Shown here: positions 50,143 through 57,683 of the stretch, piece after piece
Numbering within the stretch: position 1 is the first letter of the stretch
How the letters are laid out: each line of letters begins with the position of its first letter
Assembly: GCF_003856525.1 (NCBI RefSeq)
Contig: NZ_RJVQ01000008.1
Coordinates: forward strand, 62,001 to 126,000
From: Vibrio viridaestus
Lineage (GTDB): Bacteria > Pseudomonadota > Gammaproteobacteria > Enterobacterales > Vibrionaceae
Direction of reading: 5' to 3'
Length of the DNA: 64,000 nucleotides
Made by a program: the position numbers and the translations under genes
The notes under the pieces: model-generated
Databases searched by the model: none
What the model was told of the DNA's origin: nothing
Seen by the model: the letters and a program-made list of their open reading frames with translations, nothing else

Positions 50143-50775
50143 ATGGACAGTTCAATATTAAAACTCTATCTCGTTACTGACGATAGCTTACCAGTCGATA
50201 AACTTGGAGCTATCGTCAAACAAGCCATCGCTGGCGGAGTTACTTTAGTGCAACTTCGGGAGAAAAGCAGTAACTCGCGCCTTTTCCTTGAAAAGGCTCA
50301 GCACTTAAAGCAACTATTGGCCTATACCGGCGTGCCACTAATCATTAATGATCGGGTAGACATTGCGCTTGCGGTTGAAGCGGATGGTGTTCATTTAGGC
50401 CAGTCGGATATGCCAGTCGATATTGCTCGTGCGCTGTTAGGCCCCGAAAAAATAATCGGGCTTTCAATTGAAACCAAGGAACAGCTTCACGAAGCCAGAG
50501 CCATGGATATTGATTATGTGGGGTTAAGTGCAATTTATTCGACGGCCACCAAAACAAATACGATTACAGAATGGGGCGTCGAAGGACTAACTTGGGCGTT
50601 ACAAGAATCCAGATTTCCCATTGTCGCGATTGGTGGACTTACTGAGGATACCATTCCTTTAATTGCGAACACCGGTGTAGATGGAATTGCAGTTGTCTCG
50701 GCTATCTGTTCTAGCCAGTCTCCGAAAAAAGCGGCAACAGATTTGAACACACTTATTGATTCTCATCGACCATAA
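50143..50775 (+). CDS. thiE: ThiE, thiamine phosphate synthase
   Basis: Joins HMP-PP and thiazole phosphate to thiamine phosphate. It is 210 residues in a TIM barrel, with LYLVTDD at 6-12, VQLREKSSNSR near 36, NDRVDIALAVEADGVHLGQSDMP near 68-90 and the phosphate-binding AIGGLTEDTIPLI near 160. Its position, 23 nt after thiM, completes a salvage branch: ThiD (pyrimidine), ThiM (thiazole) and ThiE (coupling). Confidence 0.95.
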   Translation: MDSSILKLYLVTDDSLPVDKLGAIVKQAIAGGVTLVQLREKSSNSRLFLEKAQHLKQLLAYTGVPLIINDRVDIALAVEADGVHLGQSDMPVDIARALLGPEKIIGLSIETKEQLHEARAMDIDYVGLSAIYSTATKTNTITEWGVEGLTWALQESRFPIVAIGGLTEDTIPLIANTGVDGIAVVSAICSSQSPKKAATDLNTLIDSHRP

Positions 50776-50782
50776 CCTAATG

Positions 50783-50814
50783 AGTAGAGATCGATTCACT
50801 CGCTCTCTACTTTT
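50783..50814. terminator. Terminator-like hairpin between thiE and the Bcr/CflA gene
   Basis: An 8-bp stem, AGTAGAGA with TCTCTACT, a 13-nt loop and a TTTT run on the plus strand. It overlaps the last codons of the convergent transporter gene, so it may serve thiE. Moderate to weak. Confidence 0.45.
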
Positions 50815-51995
50815 GCTTTAAAACCACGGTGAATGTTGACCAATGTGATTAAAGCAAAACAGCCAATCACAATCCCTAAATGCCATGCCTGATTGATCCC
50901 TAATCGCAGTAATATAAAACTGACCACAGCCGCAAATATCATCTGCCCGCCACCAGCCAAAGCGGCAACCATCCCAGCCCTATTTTTATAAGGCATCATG
51001 AGCTGAGCTTGAGCGCAAGGTAAAGCAATGCCATTACCAAAGACCATCAGAAACTGACCAAGCATGAGCATCAACGGATTTAGTGGTGTTGAGATAAACC
51101 ATATCGCTGATAACAGTTGCATCAATGGCGCTATTATAAAGACACGTTTTAGCCCTATTTTTGGTCTTAACCGAGTCACAGAAAAACTGCCTAACAGTAG
51201 ACCGACTGCAGGGATAAGAGCCCATAGCGCATACTCATCTGATGACATCCCGATTTGAACCTGCATAAGAAATGGCATCAACGAAATACAGGTCGTCACA
51301 AGCGTAAAATTCAACCAACCGATGGTACCAAAACTAATAAAGTAAGATGAGTCGAGTAGAGACTTATATTGTTTTAGTGACTCTCCCACCTTCGGTAGAG
51401 GCTTTTTATCGTTCATCGTTTCATCGAATAAGAAGTACAACAGTATCCAAACGAAACTGACATAGCACATAAGTGTTATAAATATAGCTAACCATCCGTA
51501 TAAATGGTTTATGAAACCACCGATAACGGGAGCAAAAATGGGCGTGAACGATGCAACCATAGTGACATAAGAAAGAGCAATAGGCAGCTGTTCTCCAGAA
51601 TAACTGTCTCTCGTTGACGCTCTAGCTAATACTGCACAGCATCCGGTTCCCAATCCTTGGATAAAGCGACCAGCCACCAAGCCTGTGAAACTACTACTGA
51701 ACAGTACGAGTGTCGTTAATCCAATAAAAGCTAATACCAGAGCAAAAAGAAGCACTTTTTTTCTACCTATTGAGTCTGATATAGGACCATAAAAAAACTG
51801 AGACGGACCAAAGCCAAGTAAATATGCTGAGATAAGAAGTTGTGTCTGGTCTATTGAAATATTGAAGTCTTGGGCTATCCAAGGAAGTGACGGAAAGACT
51901 AGACCAATACTCAGTTGTCCGACACTTATGGTTAAACTGGCGAGCAATACAGGACGCCAGTTAAACGATTGTTCCAGTGTTTGCGATGTATTCAT
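50796..51995 (-). CDS. Bcr/CflA family MFS drug efflux transporter
   Basis: A 399-residue inner-membrane antiporter with 12 predicted helices. FGPSQFFYGPISDSIGRKKVLL near 57-78 is the MFS loop 2-3 motif and GLGTGCCAVLARASTRDSY near 115-133 is the antiporter motif C region of the Bcr/CflA group (chloramphenicol, bicyclomycin and sulfonamide export). AAAGGAATAAA precedes the ATG at 51995. It is only 18 nt behind a recombinase-like gene on the same strand, an unusual operon partner. Substrate unknown. Confidence 0.9.
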   Translation of the reverse strand: MNTSQTLEQSFNWRPVLLASLTISVGQLSIGLVFPSLPWIAQDFNISIDQTQLLISAYLLGFGPSQFFYGPISDSIGRKKVLLFALVLAFIGLTTLVLFSSSFTGLVAGRFIQGLGTGCCAVLARASTRDSYSGEQLPIALSYVTMVASFTPIFAPVIGGFINHLYGWLAIFITLMCYVSFVWILLYFLFDETMNDKKPLPKVGESLKQYKSLLDSSYFISFGTIGWLNFTLVTTCISLMPFLMQVQIGMSSDEYALWALIPAVGLLLGSFSVTRLRPKIGLKRVFIIAPLMQLLSAIWFISTPLNPLMLMLGQFLMVFGNGIALPCAQAQLMMPYKNRAGMVAALAGGGQMIFAAVVSFILLRLGINQAWHLGIVIGCFALITLVNIHRGFKAKVESE

Positions 51996-52013
51996 TTTAT
52001 TCCTTTGCAGGAT

Positions 52014-52733
52014 TTACAGATCTTCGGATTCTTGAGAACGCCCATGACGCTTACCGTGTCTCATTCCAGACCTTTCGCCATTAATATGCCCATGTTTTCG
52101 ATGCTCACGATGATGTCCTCTACCGCGCATCTGTCCCATTTCGTCGTGCTCTTTGAGCTTCGCTTTGATGCGCTTTACAGTCGAAAGACTCACTTCGGTT
52201 TCATCAGCGACTTGCTGTAGTGTCTTACCTTCAAATAACTTTTGCGCAACCGTACGATGCATCTCCTCATTTCCACGGCGTCCACGGAATTTTTCTTTCC
52301 ACTTACCCGGATCACATTTCAGAGCACGTCGTCCCATCTCAGCCGCAAACATGCGTTTATGCCGATCTGACTCAGCATAACCATGCATCATTTTTATCAA
52401 CGCATCGGTAATCTGATCATCGAGTTTAAATTCGAGATTTTGATTAATTGTTCTTATCGTCACACCGCGTTGGATAAGACTAGTCACGTTGTTAACGCTG
52501 GTCAGAAAATCAATACCTAGCTCATCAATCCACCATAAGAAAAGTTCATCTCCGGCGACCAGTTTAGCATTCAGTTTTTCGTATTCTGGCCTTTCGTCCA
52601 ATGGCACTCGGCCTTTAATCCCCTTTTCAACAAAAAGCTCAATGTCATCAGACGACTGTTTTAAGGCTTCGATGCGACGGTCTACATCCTCAATTTTGGG
52701 TGACATTCTTAAATATGCATAAGCGTTACTCAT
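52014..52733 (-). CDS. Serine-recombinase (resolvase) family protein, probably catalytically impaired, His-rich tail
   Basis: A 239-residue member of the resolvase/invertase family. Tyr7, Arg9 and Ser11 (YAYLRMS) match the catalytic N-terminus and Arg48 is kept in the DERPEY segment. But the conserved DRLGR of the active site reads DELGI (residues 70-74), so both catalytic arginines are gone. An HTH_7-type DNA-binding domain (about 157-192, TVAQKLFEGKTLQQVADETE) follows. The last ~40 residues are rich in His, Gly and Arg, with seven His. It may now be a DNA-binding regulator of itself and of the adjacent MFS pump rather than a recombinase. It is a single-copy-looking gene, without transposon ends that I can see. 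Confidence 0.82.
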   Translation of the reverse strand: MSNAYAYLRMSPKIEDVDRRIEALKQSSDDIELFVEKGIKGRVPLDERPEYEKLNAKLVAGDELFLWWIDELGIDFLTSVNNVTSLIQRGVTIRTINQNLEFKLDDQITDALIKMMHGYAESDRHKRMFAAEMGRRALKCDPGKWKEKFRGRRGNEEMHRTVAQKLFEGKTLQQVADETEVSLSTVKRIKAKLKEHDEMGQMRGRGHHREHRKHGHINGERSGMRHGKRHGRSQESEDL

Positions 52734-52746
52734 AATACACCTTTTT

Positions 52747-52790
52747 GGTTCATTTAGTTATTAGGCTCATAATAACAACAAAAATGAACC
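52747..52790. promoter_or_regulatory. Nested inverted repeat upstream of the recombinase-like gene
   Basis: Outer arms GGTTCATTT (52747-52755) and AAATGAACC (52782-52790) enclose inner arms GTTATTA (52757-52763) and TAATAAC (52770-52776) around GGCTCA. It starts 14 nt before the recombinase-like ATG. It may be its operator or a remnant crossover site. It could also hold the promoter. Confidence 0.6.
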
Positions 52791-52899
52791 AGTCAACCAA
52801 AAGAGCCAAAACTGACATAAATTTACATTACCTTAAAATAGAGAGTAAAAATTTTTACTAAACTAAAAGGGAACTTTATAAAAACAATGTGAGTAGAAA

Positions 52900-53067
52900 A
52901 TGCTAAAAGTGATGATAATTCTTAGTTTCTCAATCGTACTATCAGCTTGCCAGCTAACGCGAGTTGAAGGAAAAGTGGGTGGTACTGACGTCAATGTGTC
53001 TGATGGAGGGCATTCATCTAACGGAACCTTCTGCCCACCAGGACAGGCCAAGAAAAATAACTGCTAA
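52900..53067 (+). CDS. Small putative lipoprotein, 55 residues
   Basis: A short plus-strand ORF with a hydrophobic start MLKVMIILSFSIVLSAC, ending in lipobox LSAC with Cys17. The mature part is only about 39 residues, polar and Gly/Ser-rich, with Cys45 in NGTFCPPGQ and a terminal Cys55, which may form a disulfide. The ribosome binding site is weak (GAGTAGAAA). A terminator follows closely, which supports a real gene. I do not recognise the family. Confidence 0.65.
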   Translation: MLKVMIILSFSIVLSACQLTRVEGKVGGTDVNVSDGGHSSNGTFCPPGQAKKNNC

Positions 53068-53076
53068 CCACGATAT

Positions 53077-53100
53077 TGGCCCATTTTAAGGGCCATTTTT
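53077..53100 (+). terminator. Terminator of the small lipoprotein gene
   Basis: A 6-bp GC-rich stem (TGGCCC with GGGCCA, 7-nt loop) followed by TTTTT. It lies 10 nt after the small lipoprotein stop and touches the stop codon of the convergent HDOD gene. Confidence 0.75.
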
Positions 53101-54274
53101 ATTCATTATCAATCCCTAACATATCCTGCATTTGGTCGATTAAAACAAACTGAACAGGCTCAGGAACAATGCTAACAACATCGTGAAAATCATGTTTTGT
53201 TTTCACTTTCGAGAGTAGACCAGCAATTCCAACGATACTGGTTAGTACCTCATTATCGTCAATACTGCTAAACCGAAAATTTTGTTGATTAAGAATCATA
53301 TTGCCGATTTCTAATTCGTACCCCCAAACTGTGAGCAAATACGCTGCAGCAATATGCGTGTCAGCAAACCCCTCTTGGAAGTGCATACTATTATCAAGCT
53401 GATCAAGTGCTACATCTTGAGATAATAAGGCAATCGAACCGATTGAAGTCAGTAGCGAAGCAACAAACACCTTGTCTTCTTCGACCTTACTGCGCCCCAA
53501 AGTTTTAGCTAAATGCCTTGCAATCGAACCCGACCGGATAGACTGTTCAACGATACTTTCGTGTTGTGCGGCAGTTAATTTATTGCCAACAACTTTGACT
53601 GACATTGATACGGCGATGGCCTCGACTAATGAGGCCCCTAATCTGTTCACCACCTCAACTAAAGAATCAGTCGTTCGTCTGAACCCCATTAGAGATGAAT
53701 TAGCAACTTGAAGTAATTTAGCCACCAGAGCCGGTTCATGTCCGATCACATTGACGACTTGCTTTGTCTCATAATTTGGTTGAGCAAGAAGACTCTGCAA
53801 CTCAACGATGTACTTCGGAAGAACGGGTAAGAGAGTACATCGACCAAGCTTTTCTCGGCATGAATGGCTAAATGGTAACTGGTGTATCCGTTCTGCATGA
53901 ATGAAAAGATTTTCAAAGTCTTCTATAGCAAAAGGCTTAGAAATAACAACATGAGCATAGTCATAAACTGTTTGTGCTTTACTTTCCTCTATCTCTTCAC
54001 TAAGAAGAACACGAATGGCATTAGGGCAGGCACTTACAATCCCTTTCAATAGCTCATCACCACGCAGACTTGGCAGTGTCAGGTCGCAAATAAAAATATC
54101 GATAGGAGCCCTCGGCGGCACTCGCCAATTTTTATACCACGTCTTAGGATCATCGTAGGCTTTAATATTCCAATCCGGCCTAAGACTACGACAAAGCTTA
54201 GTCACATTTTTTAAGATAAATTTATCATCATCTAAACAGACAACGGTCATCGATTCAGTCACGCGTCTCTCCAT
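53099..54274 (-). CDS. Response regulator with HDOD domain
   Basis: A 391-residue cytoplasmic protein. The receiver (about 10-130) has DDDKF at 15-19 and Asp64-type phosphoacceptor in IFICDLTLPSL, with Lys in ISKPFAIEDF. The HDOD domain (about 150-340) shows LPVLPKYIVELQSLL, VANSSLMGFRRTTDSLVEVVNRLG and HIAAAYLLTVWG; the divergent HD residues are of the HDOD type, not a phosphodiesterase. Start is unclear: ATG 54274, a GTG at 54262 that has GGAGAG six bases upstream, or ATG 54250. Role in signalling unknown. Confidence 0.86.
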   Translation of the reverse strand: MERRVTESMTVVCLDDDKFILKNVTKLCRSLRPDWNIKAYDDPKTWYKNWRVPPRAPIDIFICDLTLPSLRGDELLKGIVSACPNAIRVLLSEEIEESKAQTVYDYAHVVISKPFAIEDFENLFIHAERIHQLPFSHSCREKLGRCTLLPVLPKYIVELQSLLAQPNYETKQVVNVIGHEPALVAKLLQVANSSLMGFRRTTDSLVEVVNRLGASLVEAIAVSMSVKVVGNKLTAAQHESIVEQSIRSGSIARHLAKTLGRSKVEEDKVFVASLLTSIGSIALLSQDVALDQLDNSMHFQEGFADTHIAAAYLLTVWGYELEIGNMILNQQNFRFSSIDDNEVLTSIVGIAGLLSKVKTKHDFHDVVSIVPEPVQFVLIDQMQDMLGIDNE

Positions 54275-54295
54275 GGTGATTTTGAGATTACAGTT

Positions 54296-55117
54296 TTAGG
54301 ACAAAAAGGTTTTCTCTAATAGCTTAGCCAGTCCATCACCCTCATTTGTCGTCGTGCAGACTTCATCGGCGATTGATTGGACATCGGGTTCTGCGTTTTT
54401 CATGGCAACTCCGTACCCAGCAAATTTAAGCATTGAAACATCATTAAAGTTGTCGCCGACGGCCATGACCTCGTTTGGTAATATTCCGATCGATTCAATA
54501 TACTGGGCTAGTCGATTTCCTTTGCTATTGCCTGCTGGCGCACAGTCAACACGATTAAACCAAGATTGCTCTGGATTAAAGGTAGCCTGAACCCACGGGT
54601 CATGCAAAATAGACGTTAGCGTTTCGGGTAAGCCTTCCAAAACAATTTTCCACACATACTCTGCGGACTGAATAGCCTCTTCAAATGAATGTGTTGCTGC
54701 AATTTTTGGTCGTTCACTTTCGGGAAAAGATTTTGCCCAATGAACCAATCCATCGATGTAATCCACAGGATTTTGTTCCGAATACAGCATAGCATCTGCA
54801 ACGTAAAGAACCTGCTTCATTCCCGCATCCTTCGCCATATTGAAAAAACGTAATGCATCTTGTTTTTTTAAGGCATTTTCCATCAGTACTTTTTGGTTTG
54901 CGAAGTCATAAACATAAGTACCATTGCAACATATCGCAGGAGTCGTTAGCGCTAATTCTTTGTGGTATGGCTGTGCTGCAACATGATGACGGCCTGTGAC
55001 AAATAGCACATGCGTTTTTTCCTTTACAGCAGTCAGCACATCTTTTAGATAAGGCGAGATAATATGATCATTTGAAAGAACAGTTCCATCCATGTCTAAA
55101 GCAAGTAGTTTGTACAT
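54296..55117 (-). CDS. ybhA: HAD phosphatase, YbhA-like (Cof family)
   Basis: A 273-residue HAD hydrolase. Motif I LALDMDGTVL has nucleophile Asp8 and acid Asp10; TGRHHVAAQPYHKELAL near 41, PAICCNGTYVYD near 60 and VGDNFNDVSMLKFAG near 215 carry the later motifs. The TGRHHVA and PAICCNGTY segments point to the YbhA pyridoxal-phosphate phosphatase branch rather than YidA. Substrate assigned by likeness only. Stands alone. Confidence 0.83.
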   Translation of the reverse strand: MYKLLALDMDGTVLSNDHIISPYLKDVLTAVKEKTHVLFVTGRHHVAAQPYHKELALTTPAICCNGTYVYDFANQKVLMENALKKQDALRFFNMAKDAGMKQVLYVADAMLYSEQNPVDYIDGLVHWAKSFPESERPKIAATHSFEEAIQSAEYVWKIVLEGLPETLTSILHDPWVQATFNPEQSWFNRVDCAPAGNSKGNRLAQYIESIGILPNEVMAVGDNFNDVSMLKFAGYGVAMKNAEPDVQSIADEVCTTTNEGDGLAKLLEKTFLS

Positions 55118-55302
55118 GAGTTCCTCTCGTTTTTGAACGTTATAATTATACTTTTGAAATCGGTTAATAATTCGACTAGATACTTTGCAATCATATCATA
55201 TACAATTGGTTGATAGTGTTTTTCGTTCATTTGACTACACCTATCTCTCAGCTTTCACTCACACAACCGTTTTCGATTTTAACTCTTTCCATTTGAGGAT
55301 GT

Positions 55303-56166
55303 ATGTTCGGTATTATTGCCAGCTTTATTGGCGCTTTCTTTCAGGCACTCAATTACTTTGTTACCCAAGTATCTCAACGCGGACATAACTACTCCGCGAC
55401 CCAGATTCTTATCGCTATTCATATCTGCATGGCGGTTATACTTGCTTTTCCCCTCATATTTCTAGGCTACTGGCAGTATTTTTCTTTCTCTGATTACGAG
55501 TTGTTATTGAGAGCAAATATCCCATACCTGTTAGGACAGTTTCTGCTTTTTAGTGCTATTCGAATTAGCGACAGTTCGATTGTTTCTCCCTTGCTCGTTC
55601 TCAAAATACCCGCCATCGCTCTAGTGAGTATTTTTATTTTTCACAGTGAGTTAAGTACGATTCAGTGGTTGTCTATCGCAATCATCATTTACCTTGCTTA
55701 TTCAATATCATCAACATCTGGGAAATTGGATATCAAACCCGCTTTATTCGTACTGGGTGCCAGTATCTGTTATGGATTTTCAGATATTGGCATTACGGAA
55801 TACACCAAGCTCTATCCGCAATTGAGCGTCACAGAAAGTACTATGGTCACAGTGACCATTAATTACTTCTTTTGTGGCGTGGTGATGTTAATCGTCGCTC
55901 CAATGTTTAAAGTCCCCCTATCCGCTGCTTATCACATGAAATGGTCTGCCGTTACCTGGATTGTAGGTGTTGTACTACTCGTCATCGGATTTAAAATTTC
56001 CGGCGTGTTAGAGGCCAATGTCATTCAGTCATTACGAGGGGTTCTGGGAGTCCTAATAAGTTTCGTTGCTCTGAGGATTCCACTTAATAAAGAGAACGGA
56101 GTCTGGATGACAAAATTTAAATTATCGCTACTTATGGTTGGCGGTGTAGGATTGTTCTACTCGTAA
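55303..56166 (+). CDS. DMT superfamily (EamA) transporter
   Basis: A 287-residue inner-membrane protein with about ten hydrophobic helices, arranged as two EamA halves (about 1-135 and 145-287). ISDSSIVSPLLVLKIPAIALVSIF near 87-110 and VIQSLRGVLGVLISFVALRI near 246-265 are the equivalent end-of-half segments. Possible export of a metabolite. Substrate unknown. TTTGAGGATGT precedes the ATG. Monocistronic with a terminator. Confidence 0.85.
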   Translation: MFGIIASFIGAFFQALNYFVTQVSQRGHNYSATQILIAIHICMAVILAFPLIFLGYWQYFSFSDYELLLRANIPYLLGQFLLFSAIRISDSSIVSPLLVLKIPAIALVSIFIFHSELSTIQWLSIAIIIYLAYSISSTSGKLDIKPALFVLGASICYGFSDIGITEYTKLYPQLSVTESTMVTVTINYFFCGVVMLIVAPMFKVPLSAAYHMKWSAVTWIVGVVLLVIGFKISGVLEANVIQSLRGVLGVLISFVALRIPLNKENGVWMTKFKLSLLMVGGVGLFYS

Positions 56167-56191
56167 TTGGCACTTCCGATTTCAGATACAA

Positions 56192-56217
56192 AAAAAGCGT
56201 GCTTAGGCACGCTTTTT
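56192..56217. terminator. Bidirectional terminator between the DMT and efflux genes
   Basis: An 11-bp stem, AAAAAGCGTGC with GCACGCTTTTT, TTAG loop, with A/T flanks on both sides. It serves the DMT transporter and the convergent RND efflux operon, which stops 18 nt away. Confidence 0.92.
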
Positions 56218-56234
56218 CAATTTCTAACAGCAAA

Positions 56235-57683
56235 CTATTCTTCGCTATTGTCCATTTCGTCTATCGCATTCGATACGGAAGTTGACTGCTCATTATCCGC
56301 TGCAGTCCAACCACCACCTAATGCTTTATACAGATTAATTCGGCTGGTTAAAAGGCTCAGATGAGACGTCAATTCGCTCTCACGAGCACTGAACAGAGAA
56401 CGCTGCGCATCCAGGAGGTCGATATAACTATCGTTCCCTTTTTCGTAACGCATTTTCGCTAAATCATAGTACTGTTCATTCGCTTGTAAATTTGCCTTTT
56501 GAGCATCCCACTCCTCTAGATAGTGCTTCTGACCCAATAATGCATCAGAGACTTCTTTAAAAGCAGTTTCGATTGCCTGTTGATACGCGATAACAGAAGA
56601 CTGTTTCTCTATCTTCGCTAAATCAAGGTTTGCGGAGTTATTGCCCCAGTCAAAAATAGGAACAGTAATCGACGGTATAAACGACCAATACTGAGAACCA
56701 CCGCTGAACAGGTTATCCAATGACTGACTTGCACTACCATATCCAGCCGTCAGACTAATAGTTGGGAAGAAAGCAGCACGAGCAGCACCGATATTCGCGT
56801 TAGACGCTCTTAACGTATGTTCCGCTGCTAAAATATCCGGTCTGGCCAACAACAGATCCGATGAAGCGCCTACCTTTAGCTCAGAAAGGAATTTCCCTTC
56901 TTCGTCTGGGAGTTTTCCTAAGTAGCTTTTATCGATAGGTGCACCAACAAGTTGCCTTAACGTGTTGTATTCCTGAGCTACCGACAAGCGATATTGGGCT
57001 GCAGTCGCCTGAGCACTATAAAGCGCGGTCTTACTCTGAGCCAAAGTCAATGCGTCACTGTAACCAGCATCATAACGCGTCTGCACCAGCTTTAGTGTTT
57101 CTTCATAAGCATCAACAGTATCATTTGTCAGTGCTAGCAGTTCCTGATCAGCAAGCAGTGACATGTAACTCGTCGCAACTTCTGCAATCAGAGAAATCAC
57201 AGCACTTCGGCGAGTTTCATCTTCTGATAGATAAGATTCTAGAGCTTCATCAGACAAACTCTTTACACGGCCAAACAAATCAAGTTCATAACTGCTGACA
57301 CCAACGGTAGCCGTTTTGTAATGATTGTAGCTCGTACCTTGTCCAGTATAGTTATTTGAATAACGTTGATTGGTTACCGTACCCGAAGCATCCAACCCTG
57401 GATAACGATCGGAATCCTGAATTTTATACTGAGCACGTAACGAGGCCACATTAAGAATCGTTTGACGCAGGTCTTTGTTGTTCTTAAGTGCCATTTCAAC
57501 CAAGCTTTGAAGACGCTCATCAGCCATGAATGTCTTCCAGTCTGGTAAAACAGTTTGATCGGATGCCTTATCAACGCCTGTCCAGCCTGCCGTTGTCGGA
57601 GCTTCAGGACGTTGATAATCGGGTGCCATACTACACCCGGTTAACACTGCTGCGACCATCAAAGAGACTATTTTTATTTGCAT
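56235..57683 (-). CDS. Outer-membrane efflux lipoprotein (NodT/OprM-type TolC family)
   Basis: A 482-residue outer-membrane channel of an RND tripartite pump. The signal peptide ends with lipobox LTGC and Cys17, followed by SMAPDYQRPEAPTTAGW, typical of OprM/AdeK/CusC-type members. Two OEP halves follow; GLDASGTVTNQRYSNNYTGQ and GASSDLLLARPDILAAEHTLRASNANIGAARAAFFP-type segments (near 275) are diagnostic. Its ATG overlaps the RND gene stop (TAATG). It forms the third gene of the operon. Confidence 0.92.
   Translation of the reverse strand: MQIKIVSLMVAAVLTGCSMAPDYQRPEAPTTAGWTGVDKASDQTVLPDWKTFMADERLQSLVEMALKNNKDLRQTILNVASLRAQYKIQDSDRYPGLDASGTVTNQRYSNNYTGQGTSYNHYKTATVGVSSYELDLFGRVKSLSDEALESYLSEDETRRSAVISLIAEVATSYMSLLADQELLALTNDTVDAYEETLKLVQTRYDAGYSDALTLAQSKTALYSAQATAAQYRLSVAQEYNTLRQLVGAPIDKSYLGKLPDEEGKFLSELKVGASSDLLLARPDILAAEHTLRASNANIGAARAAFFPTISLTAGYGSASQSLDNLFSGGSQYWSFIPSITVPIFDWGNNSANLDLAKIEKQSSVIAYQQAIETAFKEVSDALLGQKHYLEEWDAQKANLQANEQYYDLAKMRYEKGNDSYIDLLDAQRSLFSARESELTSHLSLLTSRINLYKALGGGWTAADNEQSTSVSNAIDEMDNSEE

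Noticed and set aside
52014-52790. Transposon or integron containing the recombinase-like gene
   Set aside because: I looked for flanking inverted repeats and target duplications and saw none; only the local palindrome upstream, and the protein lacks two catalytic arginines.
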